Positions 36,651 through 49,784 of a stretch of 64,000 nucleotides of DNA are shown one piece after another. Under the pieces are notes generated by a model, which had not been told where the DNA came from, did no database searches, and saw only the letters and a list, made by a program, of their open reading frames with translations. Numbering within the stretch: position 1 is the first letter of the stretch; the number at the start of each line of letters is the position of its first letter. The stretch covers positions 2,476,501 to 2,540,500 of the forward strand of contig NC_091108.1 of assembly GCF_024713975.1 (NCBI RefSeq). Direction: 5' to 3'. This DNA comes from Paralichthys olivaceus. Taxonomy: Eukaryota; Chordata; Actinopteri; Pleuronectiformes; Paralichthyidae. Both the position numbers and the translations under genes were made by a program.

Positions 36651-39600
36651 GGGGACGAAGTGTCGCTCAGGTGAAAAGACACAGATGACCTTTAAGACAA
36701 AATCACACTTACTCTCATTCTGACCCTTGACTTTCTTTATCGATGCATATTTCACTATGCAAAATCCATCGGGATGGATTTTAATGTTTTCTTTTTTTTG
36801 AAATGCTTCTTTTATAATTATCGAAAAATGTGAAGTCGCATTGCAACCTCAAAACACGTCAGCATTTTTTAAGGACAGTTCCAAAGCTAGTGAAGCCAAA
36901 ATAAACAAGGCGTAAAATGTGGAGTCATCAACATAAACCTGTTCTTCAGTCATCGACTCCTTCTGTCTGACACAAGTGGGTTTTTGCTTTTTCAACGCTC
37001 TCAGGTTTATGTTCCGGTGTAAACATTGTAAAAAAAACAACAAAAAAAAACCTGCCTGATTATTGTTCAAAGTTTAATTTTCCTTTAACGTTTCCCCCAA
37101 AATCTCTCTTTGCTATTTCTTATGATTTATATTAAAGTATTGTTAAAATCAACAGCTGAATTTCTTTTGACTGAAAAGGAAGAAACTAAAATCGACAGTT
37201 TACGTGTTAAGAAGCTGGATCCAGTGAGATTTTGGGGATTTTTGTTAAATAAATGATGATTCGTTGATTATCAGAATTTCTTTTTTTGGTGAATTTACCT
37301 CAAAAATCAAACTGCGGCGTCACTGAAGGCTGCACGTTTGTCCCAGTGGCGGGTGAAATTACACCAGGGGGCAGTGTAACTCATCCTTTAGTCATGACAG
37401 TGCAGAAAGGAGAAGTCACAACAGGAACAGCAACTTTCGAACTTCCTGTTTACCACAGCCACCTGAGTGTGAACATTGCAGGTGTGGCAGTCTGAGGCAG
37501 CAGCTTGTTGCACACAACATGTCCTCCCTGTCTCTGCTCTGCCTGTGTGGATATTACCCATGATCCCTCGCTTCCTAGAGGTCTTCAAAAACACATGTTT
37601 TTGGCCTCATGAATGTGATTTTCTCAACGTGCTCGAGGGAACGTCTTCAAATTGGAGTGGTTAAGTTTCAGTGGCCATGTAGATGCATGTACATGGAAAC
37701 TGCACCACAGTGCAGTAACTGTAGCTCTGCACTTTCTCAATATTCCAGCTGTGCAGGTTTTCACTGAAGAATCTCAACATCAACACAGGTTCAGTTCGGG
37801 ACTGCAGCAGCTCCACAGGTCGTAGAGTACAGTGTAAACACTGCTGTGGAACAATGTGTCCCGCAGGAGACACCGCTGCCAGAGACGCTTCCTCGTTATG
37901 TGACCCCTCGGGTGTTGCCAGGAGAGAGAGCGGAGGAAGTGAATGTGTTTCCACTGAGGACTCTTGGAGGAGTGTCCACTCAGTCCGTTTATGTTATTGA
38001 GCTTTTAATGGATGAAGCCACTCGTCCATTATCTGTACAGTTTACCATCTCGAGGGTCGGAGGGGGAGCTGAAGCCAGGTCCTGTTTACATTGAGGAGCA
38101 GGGGAGTGCAACCTGGACATTTTGGAATGAACATTTTCCTCGATTTCACAGGGAATATTTCATGAAGTTGAGTTCTCCACCCACTATCTCATGTATGAAG
38201 CAAACTAATTACCCATCAGCGCATCCAGGAGGTTCTGTGCAGCCATAAATAAAACCAGAAGAGGAGCAGGCCATTACCGTGCCTCTGCCTCACCCACAGC
38301 TTCCCTCCGCCACCGTAAATGAATCATTCGCTGCAGGCAAAGAGAGACAGGTCATAAATTCCCCACAACCTTGTAAGGCCATAAACACAGAACCCCTGAG
38401 CGTCATGGAAAATGTTTTCCTCTCCTCTTTTCTTTTCAGAGGAGGAGGAAGGGCACAAGTGGCAGCGTGGGTATATTTAGGATAAGGAAGTGGGAGCAGG
38501 CAGCGTAGTGGAGAGAGTGAGGGGAAAGAAGCGGAGAGCGGAGAGAACGGACAGCTGCGGACGCTGTGAAGGTCAAACTGACAGTAAAAATGCCAACCGT
38601 CATGATGCTGGTCTGTTTCCCAGAGGAACAGCTGCACTCGCCGCCTGTGTTTTGGATTCCTCTGCTTTTGTGCAGCATAGTTTTGGATAATTTAATTAAC
38701 AAATACATATATTTAAAAGATGCAAGTTAGAATAATGTTGTTGTTACAATCAGATTTGACACAGAAACATCAAGATCCTAATTAATTCACTTCATTCGTT
38801 TTATCAACTACTCATTTTACAGAAAATAACTCACAGTGTACTTTACACGATATGATCCGAGACTGCGTTTGTCCTTTTCTGAATTGTGTCTCGAGACCAC
38901 GTGTGTTCGAAAGGTCTCATACATCCCACAGCTAAAAACACAGCACGACCTTTTCCGTTCTGAACGTAGCTCACAAAGACAACACTGTTTTCATGCTGAG
39001 TCTTTTTTTTTTTTTTTTTTTAATTGAAAAAGTAGATCCACAGTTCGTACAGTCTTCAGTTAAGTACCTCTGAAAAGAAAGCACAGTTAGTTTACAGTGA
39101 GGAGAAGTGCAGCTTTGAATTCAATCTACACACTTTGGTAACTGCTCCACACAGGAAGTCATCCCTTTCTTCAACTGTGTGTCCATCAAACACTCGATAT
39201 AAATCATCAAAACGACATAAAGACACGGCTTAAATACATTTAGTTTAAATATCTTAGAATATTTTACCCCCTTCTTTCAGCCACGATGAAGATATGCAGT
39301 GATGAGTTGGTTTCTCTACATTAAAACTGGAATATTGCTGTTTTCTTGACGGTGGTTAACATGTCAGGGAATGTAAAATAAATAAATATTTTACATTAGA
39401 AAGTTCACATTAAAATCACATGTTTCACTGAAACACTACAGTTGGCTGAGTCTAGTGCAATGTGTCTCAGTAGGAATAAGTTAGGATTTATCTGCACAAC
39501 ATCTGAAACACCTCAAAATGATAAGAATAATAATAATAATGAATAATAAACGGAATGTATTTAAAAAAAGAGAACCAGGTTTATGATCTTAAGACTTGAT

Positions 39601-39765
39601 GCAGGGAGTGGAAACTGTTCTCAAAGTAGGTTTTTTTTTTTTTATGAAGCTCGGTTATGAAGCTCTGCGGAGATTATGTAGCGTTCTAACATTGGGAGAA
39701 TCTTCTCGCTGAGATGAAGCAGGAGAGCTGATCTGGGACCAGCCGCCTTGGTTCCAGTCACGCGC
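36651..39765. other. Convergent intergenic region between zinc-finger gene D and pnp
   Basis: No gene recognised. Two short plus-strand open stretches (37286-37495 and 37846-38094) have coding-like composition, but no splice context or family match that I can see. Poly-T runs lie at about 39003-39021 and 39631-39642. Confidence 0.4.
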
Positions 39766-42631
39766 TCAGAAGCTGTTGTTGTTGTGCTCCAGCCGAGCCA
39801 CCATGGTGCTGACCAGCGTCTCCAGCTGCTTGGCCCTCTTCTGGCCCGTCTCCAGCACCTCTTCGTGGTTGGCCTTCTCCTGGCTGTCGTAATCCATCAC
39901 CGACCGGTTACTGATCAGCGACAGGGCGAAGCAGCGCATCCCGGCGTGGCGGGCGACGATGACCTCGTGAACGGTGCTCATCCCTGCAGAGAGAGAGGGT
40001 GAGACGACAGAGATTTCAGTATATGACCATTGCTGGTGTTTTAGGACTTTATAGGTCATCGTCCACTTGCTTTTTGAAAGGCTCGCCCTGTGACTCACTT
40101 CCTTCTGTGTGTATGTGAGCTTGTATAATTACCTCATGACCTATAAACGTATTGAATGAGGATGATTTTGGAGACTGATCATCATTTGCTTAAGGGTTCA
40201 GGTTTAGTTCAAGGGAAAAGATCTGAGTCAAGAGGCCTGGGAGTGATCGGCGTCCCTGACCGCTCATCTGTGTTTGTCTCAAGAGATTTAACGACTCACC
40301 CACAGCGTCGGCGCCCAGACTGTGCAGCATGCGGCACTCGGCGATGGTCTCGAAGGACGGGCCTCCGAGGACGCAGTACACTCCCTCCTTCAATATGTCT
40401 TCGAAGCCCAGCTCCGTCGCCACGTCGCGCGCCAACTGTCGCAGCTCCCGGTCGTAGGCGTCAGACATGCAGGGGAAACGAACGCCAAACCTGAGGGTGG
40501 GGGGGGAAGAAGAAGATGGTGAATCAAGCTCAGTCAAAGGTCAGAATCTACACAGCAGTGAGACGGAAATTTTCCCAGATGACACAAGCAGGGTGAAAAC
40601 ACAAAGTTTCACAACAGCACTCATGACCTCACAAACATGAGGAGATGTGTCACGTCAGGCTGCTCCTGAAGTTCACGGTCGGTTTGTCTTTAGAAATGAA
40701 ACAGTCTCGTTCTGATTCTTGTTTCAAAGTGTCTCTAAACCGCCGCCTCTGTGAACAACAGACACCGTTGTTGACACCAGCATCGGATGTGTCCGGGCCA
40801 CGGAGTTGCAGTTCAGTGTAGGAGCCTGCAAAAATGCAGGGGGGGTGGGGGTGGGGGATGGGGTGGTACAGCTGAGTGAAGCAACGGTTTGCTTGAAATT
40901 GTAAGAAAAATAAAACTTGGTTCTATCTCCAGAGGGGGGGGGGATTCAAATGAAGACAGCTCTTTTTCTTCCTGAGTGGATGAAACCTTCAGGCAGAATT
41001 TATAAAACGTTTGAAAATCCTGTTTTCTTTATCGTGCTGAAAGACTGAGGAGCCTCTGTTTCACTTCACGATGGTCTTCTGCCGTCGAGCTTTTCCGCGG
41101 TGGCAAAATCCAAATTACACAGCGAATACTTACTTCTCTGATCATTCATTCCATCCAATCATTCTGTCAAACATCAGCTTCAAAGATAAACAGCTGCAGC
41201 GATACGTGCCGTCATGAAACACGCCTCCCTGCGTTTACCCCTCCACCCACCTGTCATCGTTGGGTCCGGTCAGAGGGTTGACTCCGGCGAAACCCGGCAT
41301 GTTGATGTGGTCCTTGAGGATCATGACGTCTCCCACCTTGTAGTCCTGGTTGAGGCCTCCGGCTGCGTTGGTCATGATCATCGTCTCCACGCCCATCAGC
41401 TTGAAGACGCGCATGGGCAGAGTGATCTGGAGAGCGGCAGGTAAGATATCGATACCTCACATCTCAAACGTGATCGATTCCCATGATCATGAACATCACT
41501 ATGTATTTAAACGCTGAAAGTCTTGCAGTTCAAACACACCGACGCTCTGAAGTGGAGACTAGATTAGGACACGGTAGAATTACGAAGCATCTCTGGAGGG
41601 AACATTCCTGTTTTTTTAATCGAGCCTCAAGCTGAGAATATAAAACGTCCACTGGCGCAAGAGCAATCGAGGCAGGAAGATAATTTCCATATTTGCAGCC
41701 TCAGGTTGTTTTCAAATTTTTTTGAGCGGACAAGAATGAACAAGTGGATTCTGACTGAAGGAGTTGGAACACGCTGATATCTCAAAGCCTGATAACTGAG
41801 TCCAGACACCAGCTCACACAAACAACCTCTCACTTGCTTCTCGCCGTGCAGATCGTTTTTTATTATTATTCCAGGTTTTACAGGAAGTTTGTGTTTTATT
41901 TTGTGAGCACGATTGTTTCTAAACCTTGAAAGACAAACGTGTGAGTTTTTGAAAAGTTAGTTTTAGATGTTTTCCGCAGCAGGAACAGTTACTTTATCTT
42001 CATTGTACCAGTTTTCTCAAGGTCACTGTCTCAAAACCTTAGATTTATACCATTATGATGAAAGGGGGAATATTTATATTGTTAATAATTATGATATAAA
42101 GGGAACTGAGGATTTTAAATATCCTGCTGCAGAGTTAAACCGCTTTCTGACATACAAGCACTGAAGTCTGCACATCTTCCAGAGACGCTCTACTTTTCCT
42201 GCCGGTCCCCCGGTAACACCAGATTTGGAGTTTATGGACCGGTGCAGATTTTAAACTCACCTTCTGGATGGGGTAGCCCTCGTACAGGTGGAATCTACCC
42301 TGCATGCAAACACACGGTTTCCCTTTCAGAGTCCCAAACACCAGCTGTCCAGCATGACCATGCACTGCAACACACACACACACACACACACTGTTAAGAC
42401 AACAGGAACACACACACAGATTAACAGCTGTGTTTACCCAGACAGCTTCAGGGTGTGTGTACCTGTGCTCCGTGGGAAATTGGGAATGTCGCTGTACTTG
42501 AAGACCTGCGGGTCCTTGAGCATCTCGGCCAGCCCCCCCAGACCTGAGCCGCACACGATTCCCACAGTCGGCCGCACTTGTGTTTTGGACATCAGCCAAT
42601 CCGCTGTGGCCCTGCACTCCTTAAAGCTGTC

Positions 42632-42696
<65 letters not shown>

Positions 42697-44934
42697 CAGG
42701 AAAACAAAGATCAGTGGGATCAAGCCTTTTTTTTTTTTTTTCAAACACCTGGATCAGAGGCTGCGTTTCAGCTCATCCCAAAGTTATTATCATGTTCTTT
42801 CTAACTTTTACTAACTAATATTTACACAAACGCACACAAGTAATCACACATTCTATCCCGATGTGTGCATGTGTGTGGAGTTACGAGGTTTCACTGGATC
42901 TATTGCAGTGCAGCACGCCAACTTTGCACTTTGCATACTGATAATTTTCAGCTTAACCACGAAGTTGCAAAGTGATGGCTGCGATTACTCGGCTAATAAA
43001 GGAGCAGTCATAAGAGCTGCAGCTGGAATAAGATGAATCCAGTTCCAGGCCCCACGTACAAAAGAGTGTTGTAGAAAATACGCTCGTATCACATGTCATT
43101 ACCATTCATTAGTTTCACACACAGATCTCGTTCAATGTTATCTGGAGCAATCAGTTTCAATTACCACAGATTTTAAACAACTAAAAACACCGAAACTGCA
43201 GAAACAAAAACTTTTTGAAACTAAACTGAAGTGAGATTCTCACCCCGGTGCTGCCGGATGTTGGATTTTTAAGGCTGGTGCTGACGATATTTGATTCATT
43301 AGACGACATGTGGAGAGATTGTTCGGTATTTCTGTGCTGTTCTTATTCCTCCTCAGCGTCACGTGCACCATAACGTGTCAGTTAATCCGGTTTGTATTTG
43401 ACAGTTTACGGTAAATAACTACAAATAAAATGAAAAACACAAATACAACCAAATATCTAGATCTTGAATTGAGAAAAAAAAAACATATTTGTTATGTAAA
43501 GTGTAAATATTCTGCTTTGTTATACAATCAAAATACAAGTTTTCATGTCATCAGATATCAGTAAATATAAACGCAGATACTCTAATTTAAATTTAATACA
43601 TTTTATCCAGTCAAACAAGATATTTGAAGATATTCACTGTTTTTTTTTCCTGAAATTTTATAGACCCAAGTATTAGTTTATTAAAATTTGTATTAATTGT
43701 CAGATTACTTGGTGTTAAATCTAATCTATTTTTGAAAATACATGATAGCGGCTAACCCAGTGAGTTCTACCTGAAGTGAGCAGCCTTTTAAATCAGGTTC
43801 TCACAAGGACAAATACACACATCAGAGTTATTCCTTATCTGTTGTCTCCAATCACAACTGCACATTTAACTTTTATGTTTGTTTCTATTGTTATTATTTA
43901 TTTTCTGTCCGTTTCTGCAACTTCAATATCGCACATGTTCGATCCTGTTATATGATGTTAGCGTCACACATATTACTTTACTTTCCACGTTTACGTGTCT
44001 CGACTCGTTTGTGACTCAAGTGGGACTAATAGAAGATTATCTTATCCTCTGGGGACAGTTTAGTCTTTTCAGTCCCTTCTTAAGACAAAACTCTCATCAG
44101 AACTTTCTTTGAGTTCTTTTCACCTGTTCCATTTTTAAATCTGTTGGTTTGACTCGAGTGGATTCTACTTTCACTGTCATCATCACATTCTGTCTTGTTT
44201 TCAGTGCAGAGGGACGTGAAGTGAACATCAGAGCAGAACTGAAGAAGCTGGAAGCATCCGGATCTGGTGGAAAACTTTTCTCTGTCAAAGTCAAAGTAAA
44301 GAAAATGAGTTGGAGTGAAACGAGTGACGTGGTGATGACGCGGGGTCTGCAGAGCTGTCTGGTGGGACAAGTGTCAGACTTTACTCAGAATGATCCTCCT
44401 TCCTGTGTGTGTGTGTGTGTGTGCGTGCACGTGGGTGGGTGGTGGGGGGGTGGAAAGGAGACGTGACGCCGGAGCGCATTTGGTGCCAACTGGGGTTTTT
44501 CCGTGTCGCCATCAGGGGTTTGGAGTTGCGCGCTCTTTTAAATTTCATTATTGCGTTAACGCGATAAATAAAAATTCTTCCTCTTGCGCGTGCCCCACAC
44601 CGACACATACATATGTCGTGCGCAGCCTCTACGCGGGAGCGCGCTTCTTTCAATGAATAGTTTAATTGTGCGACGTGATGCGAAGGAAACGTTTCAGACA
44701 ATTAAAGCATTCAAACACGGTTTTCAGAGTAAACGTGCGGTTTCCGATTTGAAATGAGCCCGTGGACTCCGGTGAGGACTCCGGTGAGGACTCCTCCGGT
44801 GAGGACTCCGGTGAGGACTCCTCCGGTGAGGACTCCGGTGAGGACGCATCACAGCGAATGTTAGAAATAAGATTTCCTTCATGTGCACATCAGATTATTC
44901 TAGTGGGTCGGATTGTAACTCACGTGGAGGACAT
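39766..44934 (-). CDS. pnp: Purine nucleoside phosphorylase
   Basis: Cytosolic trimeric enzyme of purine salvage; it splits (deoxy)inosine and (deoxy)guanosine with phosphate to base and (deoxy)ribose-1-phosphate. Six coding exons on the minus strand: 44934-44924, 42632-42463, 42364-42261, 41426-41251, 40490-40300, 39983-39766. The frames close to 289 aa, exactly the human length. The model starts MSST followed by [14 protein letters not shown]. Active-site motifs are conserved: CGSGLGGL (phosphate loop, S33), [10 protein letters not shown] (H64), [11 protein letters not shown] (R84, H86, Y88), [18 protein letters not shown] (F200, E201), M219-S220, N243 and NHEEVL (H257). Thr242 of the human enzyme is Ser here. 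Teleosts have several pnp paralogues; which one this is cannot be told. The exon 1 to exon 2 intron is about 2.3 kb and its acceptor tract is a (CT)n microsatellite. Confidence 0.93.
40839..40863 (+). repeat. G-quadruplex-type G-run cluster
   Basis: Four runs of at least four G separated by one or two bases, in a pnp intron. The transcribed pnp RNA carries the C-rich complement. Confidence 0.7.
42635..42696. repeat. GA microsatellite at the pnp exon 2 acceptor
   Basis: About 31 GA units. On the pnp strand this is (CT)n running directly into the CAG acceptor of exon 2, so it forms the whole polypyrimidine tract. Confidence 0.95.
44761..44845. repeat. 'ggtgaggactcc' minisatellite
   Basis: Seven tandem copies of a 12-base unit, some extended by 'tcc' to 15 bases. 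It lies in intron 1 of pnp, about 80 bp from coding exon 1. Confidence 0.93.
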
Positions 44935-45490
44935 GATGGAGACGCGATGCAGATGGAGTTCCGCAGGTTGATCCGTGTTCTGTCACCCGGGTCCTGATGG
45001 AACCTGACGAACTGGTCCCCGGTTCACGTTCCCTACATCCCCCACCCTCGACGTTAACGGCGGCCACATCCTCCTCCGGTGCGTCACGGCGCAGCGCCGG
45101 CGCCCATTGGCTGATGCGCAGGAGTGGCTCGTGCGTTTCCGCGCGTCGGTGGTGCCAGTAACAAATGATGCGTTCGGGAACTAATTCTAAAACAAGATGC
45201 ACGGATGAAATTTATGACTAAGTGATAATGAGGGAGTTTTTCCACAAACAGGAGATCTACAGCTTAAAGTATAGAATAAGGAGTATTACTTTGAAAACAC
45301 TATTATTATTAACTAGTATCTACTTAGTGCCACTGCTCTGTTAGTTTTCTGTGTACTTCTTTTATCCTCTTTCTAGTGTTACTCCGATTAGGCGACACTT
45401 TATATTTATATTTTTAATTCACTGCAATATTCATTCAATGCAATCCATGTCACTGTATATTTATATATATATATAGTCTCACATGTTGGG

Positions 45491-45530
45491 AATATATACA
45501 GTGAAATAGTCTGTTTTCACTGTATATATT
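45491..45530. repeat. Perfect 16-bp inverted repeat
   Basis: aatatatacagtgaaa (45491-45506) and its exact reverse complement (45515-45530) are separated by 8 bases, in AT-rich intergenic DNA. Confidence 0.88.
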
Positions 45531-45747
45531 AGTTATATTCCATTTATATTTATACTTTAAAAGTTTACTTTAAGTTTAGTCCAACTCTAGTCCAGCACGT
45601 CTTCTTTTTATCTTCCATCAATCACACAATATGGCCAGGAAGGCATCTGATTCATTTCGTCCTCTTTAAGAAATAGAAAATAGTTTTTATACTGTTTGAG
45701 TATGTTTGTTTAAAAGCCTAACATGTAAAGGAGCAATTGTCTTATCT

Positions 45748-45860
45748 TGTTATAAGATAAGATAAGATCGACTTTATTTAAAGAAGAAAAAAAATATAAA
45801 AATAAGAATACGAATTCAAAATGAAGAATAAAAAACAATATATAGAGAAATTTAAACAAT
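45748..45860. mobile_element. Interspersed element tail ('actttattta' type)
   Basis: Tandem 'ataag' units followed by 'gatcgactttatttaaagaag' -like sequence and A-rich DNA. It resembles the tail of common fish interspersed repeats; the class is uncertain. Confidence 0.4.
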
Positions 45861-46310
45861 ATACAAAGATACTGGAAAAATTCACAGTGATTATTGCGGA
45901 GTGGAGAATATATACATTGGGATGAAACAACAGATTATAGATGTTTTGAAGTATTATTCTTGCTGCATTATTCTCCTTTATGTTCTGTTATAACCTTTAA
46001 AGGAGTATTTCAGTTTTTAATTAATTTCTTTTCAGTTTTGTTTTAATGTTTAATCTTCATTTAGTCTCTGACCACTGATGAGCATTACCTGCAGGATGTT
46101 TTTCCGACGGTACCTGAACGCACCGACAGACCCCACCTCGCACAACGTGGTCGTGTTGAGTTTGGTGCTGACGCAATAACTCTGCACGAGACCGATGATA
46201 CCCGCAACTTAATCCATGATGAAAACAAAACACCTCTTTGTGCACTTTTTCAAAATAATACTCAGCTCCAAATGAAAACTTTAACATTAGAGTGGAACCC
46301 CCCCTCCCCC

Positions 46311-46385
46311 AACACACACACACACACACACACACATACATGCACACACACGTACACACATACATGCACACACACGTACACACAC
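46311..46385. repeat. CA-rich microsatellite with 'tacatg' variants
   Basis: (CA)n followed by repeated cacacacgtacacacatacatg-like units cut to about 22 bases each; intergenic. Confidence 0.9.
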
Positions 46386-46488
46386 ATGCAACAGGAAAAC
46401 AGCAACGTAATTCAGGGTTGTAAATAGAAACCAGATGTTGGGTTGGACACCTGGCTTTTAATTATCTTCACTCAGACACTATTTGCAG

Positions 46489-46490
<2 letters not shown>

Positions 46491-46533
<43 letters not shown>
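46491..46533. repeat. GT microsatellite
   Basis: About 21 GT units; intergenic. Confidence 0.95.
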
Positions 46534-46534
<1 letters not shown>

Positions 46535-46610
46535 CAGCATACCAGACATCTCCCATAGCAGGCACTTAAAACACAATAAACACTTCCACTACCATTACTC
46601 TGGACTTGAC

Positions 46611-46637
46611 CCCCCCCCCCCCCCCCCCCCCCCCCCC
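46611..46637. repeat. 27-base poly-C run
   Basis: Uninterrupted cytosines. The other strand is poly-G with quadruplex potential. The run length may be affected by assembly error. Confidence 0.93.
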
Positions 46638-46789
46638 ACATTCAGCAGCTGATCGTTCAGGCCTTCAGGTCTGAAAATGTTTCCCTCTGGTGCGAGGGTG
46701 GTGCCGGAGGAGAGGCACAGGACGTGACGAAAGTTTCAACAGCTCATGAAATGTCCTGTGTGGTGACATTTTGGACTGAAGGGTGGAAC

Positions 46790-46794
<5 letters not shown>

Positions 46795-46850
<56 letters not shown>
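46795..46850. repeat. GA microsatellite
   Basis: About 28 GA units; intergenic. Confidence 0.95.
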
Positions 46851-46854
<4 letters not shown>

Positions 46855-47552
46855 AGATTGACATCACCTGCTGACAAACACGTAGTTACAAACATCTGGT
46901 CGGGATGTTCACAGTATAATTCATGCAGATGTGAAACTAAAGGAAAAGTTCACTTGTATCTCAAGGAATCCTCAAGAACCTGGACACAACAATGAACTGT
47001 CCTGAGATGACATAGGAGAAGTGTACGTGAATTACATTTGTGTGTCTGTGTACTTGTGTGTATTCATTTCCGTGTGTGTGTGTGTGTGTGCTCCTCATAC
47101 CTGCTGTACATACAGAGCAGCCACTGTTCTGGTTACGTAACAGCTCATTTGTAGTCTGACAGTTCTCAGAGCTGTTATACCGACGCTCAGGTCTGTTTAC
47201 TTTGCAAACCCAGAGCAGACACAAATATTTCCCAGCATCCGTCTCCCTGGAGTCCGTCCTGGGAGAGTTTCCCTCACACGTGTCTCTCTCTCTGGGGTTT
47301 CTACTTTCTTCTCGTCTGTTAGTAGAGATTCTTTAGGTCGTTTTTCTTTGCTCTTGCTGGGGAACTGACGATGTCGCACCTCGTTAAACCTTGTGAGACA
47401 AAGTGTGATCTGTGAATATGGGCTGTACAAATACTAAATACTTGATCTGTACAGTTTCATAGATGTTTTTCTGGCCTTGAAATCATCCGGCATGTTTTAT
47501 TTTGCTCATCGTCTTTTATTGTCTTTCTTTTTTCTCTTCTCAACCCAAGTGG

Positions 47553-47660
47553 TTCAAGATACAAGACTCTAAACTTTATTGTCTAATGCAGGTACTGATG
47601 GAAATGTATATTTCATACAATACATAGGAAGACACAGAACACAATTTCAGAAAAATACTG
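47553..47660. mobile_element. Interspersed element tail ('actttattgtc' type)
   Basis: Contains 'caagactctaaactttattg', a phrase typical of the ends of fish interspersed repeats. The class is uncertain. Confidence 0.4.
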
Positions 47661-48554
47661 TAAAATTAAGTAAAAAGTTGACCTATGGCAACTAAAAACC
47701 AAATATTAAAAACTGTATATGAAGAGCTGAGTCCTTAAATTCATCCCTTGTCAGCGTCGAGCTTCACAATGTCCGTGGAAATATTACGTAAACATCACTG
47801 CCTCACAATATTATACTTTCTAGTAGTATAATAGTAGTATATCATATCATTCAAGTAGTATTCATTACATCAGAACTAGTACATATCAGGCAACGGTAAC
47901 TTCATCTTATTGTCGAGGAAACAAACTGGGTCGTCTTTAATATGCGTTGGTTCTGAAACGTCACGGCTTTAAGAATGGAGTGGTTGCTTTGTCCATTATT
48001 TGATTTCAGATCCAGTTTGAAGTATCTTGATTATTATTGGATGTATTGTTAAAAAAAAGTTGAGGATGAAAACTTCTTTCGTTCACTGCCCCCTGCTGGT
48101 TATAATCTCCACGTGTCGGGTTATTAATTCTGAATGAACATCATTCAAAATCGACCACAATAGCATGGCGTGAACTTTGAGTCAGAAAGGTTTGTCCATT
48201 TGACTTTTCCAGTTTTCTCAGTACTCTCTGATACATACTGAACAAATACACGCTCACAGTGTGTAATGTTTCTATAAAAAAGAAATGAGTTGGGGACCCA
48301 GTCTCTCCAGATGTGCTGCAGGTTCACTGAGCATCATCCACTCGTGTTGCTGCTGCAAAAGAATGAATCCGTCGCTGAGGGTTCATGACGTAGCTTCGTT
48401 TGCTGAATCTGATCGTTGAGTCGTGTACTAATATTTGCAGGTATTGATCCTGAATCATAGGATTGATCACAGGTCATTTGCAACACCACGCATGACTCAC
48501 TGATGTGTCGTTGTTCCTTCCGTGTGTTCCTGTCCGTGGTTTCTCAGTGAGTGT

Positions 48555-48606
48555 CTGACCAGCAGCTGATCGTGTCATGATGTGTCAGGACTGAGCTGCT
48601 GGTCAG
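48555..48606. repeat. 13-bp inverted repeat
   Basis: ctgaccagcagct (48555-48567) and its exact reverse complement (48594-48606) flank a 26-base spacer. Confidence 0.85.
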
Positions 48607-48772
48607 TCACGTCTTCATGTGCGTGTGATTTGGTGCAAATCATGTGTTGTTGTCTCATCTTCAGATCTGAGCTCATGATCAGCTCAGTCTGTTTTACAGG
48701 TGAACAGACTGAGGCTCTTTCAACTGTGAGGAAGGAGGAGGACGAGAGTCCTGAGGATTTCTGAGAAGTTTT

Positions 48773-48774
<2 letters not shown>

Positions 48775-48847
<73 letters not shown>
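48775..48847. repeat. AC microsatellite
   Basis: About 36 AC units; intergenic. Confidence 0.95.
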
Positions 48848-48849
<2 letters not shown>

Positions 48850-49492
48850 GAAGTTATCGTCTGCTGCCACCTGCTGGCTGAGGTCTAACTTGCAGAAGTG
48901 AATCCTGTTCACACTTTATTTTTCTGAGCTTTGAAGCAGAGACTTTCCTCTTTTATTATTCATATTTATGAGAATTCAGGAGAGAAATTAGGAGGTACAT
49001 TCGTCACAATTATTTTATGAGATACTTGATGATCATCTACAAAAAAGTACAACGAAAATCCTCTCTTGAAGTATTTATACATGAGCTATCACTCATTTAT
49101 TGATGAAAAACAATGGAAGATTCCTTTGTTTTAAAAATTAAAAATTTGAATCATCTGGTGAATGTGTGACAACTGAAAGGCTGACGAATAGCTGAGTTAA
49201 TGACATATTGATTAACGATTAAACTCAATGAAGCAATAAAGTAAACAAAGATAGATTCCAGAACAAATACCAACTTTTGCGATGGATTTAAAAAACTCAG
49301 CAGACGTCTAAACTCTCGGTGACCACAGGAAGTGAAGCAGTGACCAAAACAGCAAATAAATATGCAAGAGGTGGGATGGAGAGCAAAATAAAAGGCTGGA
49401 AAGAGAGAGAAAAGGGAGTTTCTAAGGATGAATGAAACGGAGGTAAGACCACCAACACCAGCTCTACAAGGAGCCAAAAGCACTGACTGACC

Positions 49493-49560
49493 CCGACACA
49501 CACACACGCACACACACACACACACGCACACACACACACACGCACGCACGCACACGCACG
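49493..49560. repeat. CA/CG-interrupted microsatellite
   Basis: (CA)n with regular 'cgca' interruptions; intergenic. Confidence 0.9.
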
Positions 49561-49650
49561 TATCTTCTTGTGTTGAGAGACAGGAAATGGTAAACACTTA
49601 ACTATCACATCTCCACATCCTGCATATAGATATGAAGTAGTTCCGTATAT

Positions 49651-49784
49651 AGAGCTCATTCTAGGGTGAACAAAACAACAATTGCTATAATTTAGATGAT
49701 TGAAAACATCACCAGGATTATTTTTTCATATAAAAGTTCTGCGAATAGATCCATGTTACCTAAATCACACACACTGAACTTTGA
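49651..49784. mobile_element. MITE-like element, partial copy
   Basis: Shares 'agggtgaacaaaacaacaat', 'atttagatga', 'gaaaacatca' and a 'ctaaatcacacacactgaac' end with the copies at 56191-56315 and 57806-57915. Confidence 0.6.

Noticed and set aside
37286-38094. Two open stretches with protein-like composition between zinc-finger gene D and pnp
   Set aside because: No recognisable family, no splice sites joining them, and they are short enough to be chance.
48694-48764. Exon-like piece: pyrimidine tract, CAG acceptor and an open frame ending in a stop
   Set aside because: It resembles a receptor tail exon, but no other exon of a gene could be found nearby.
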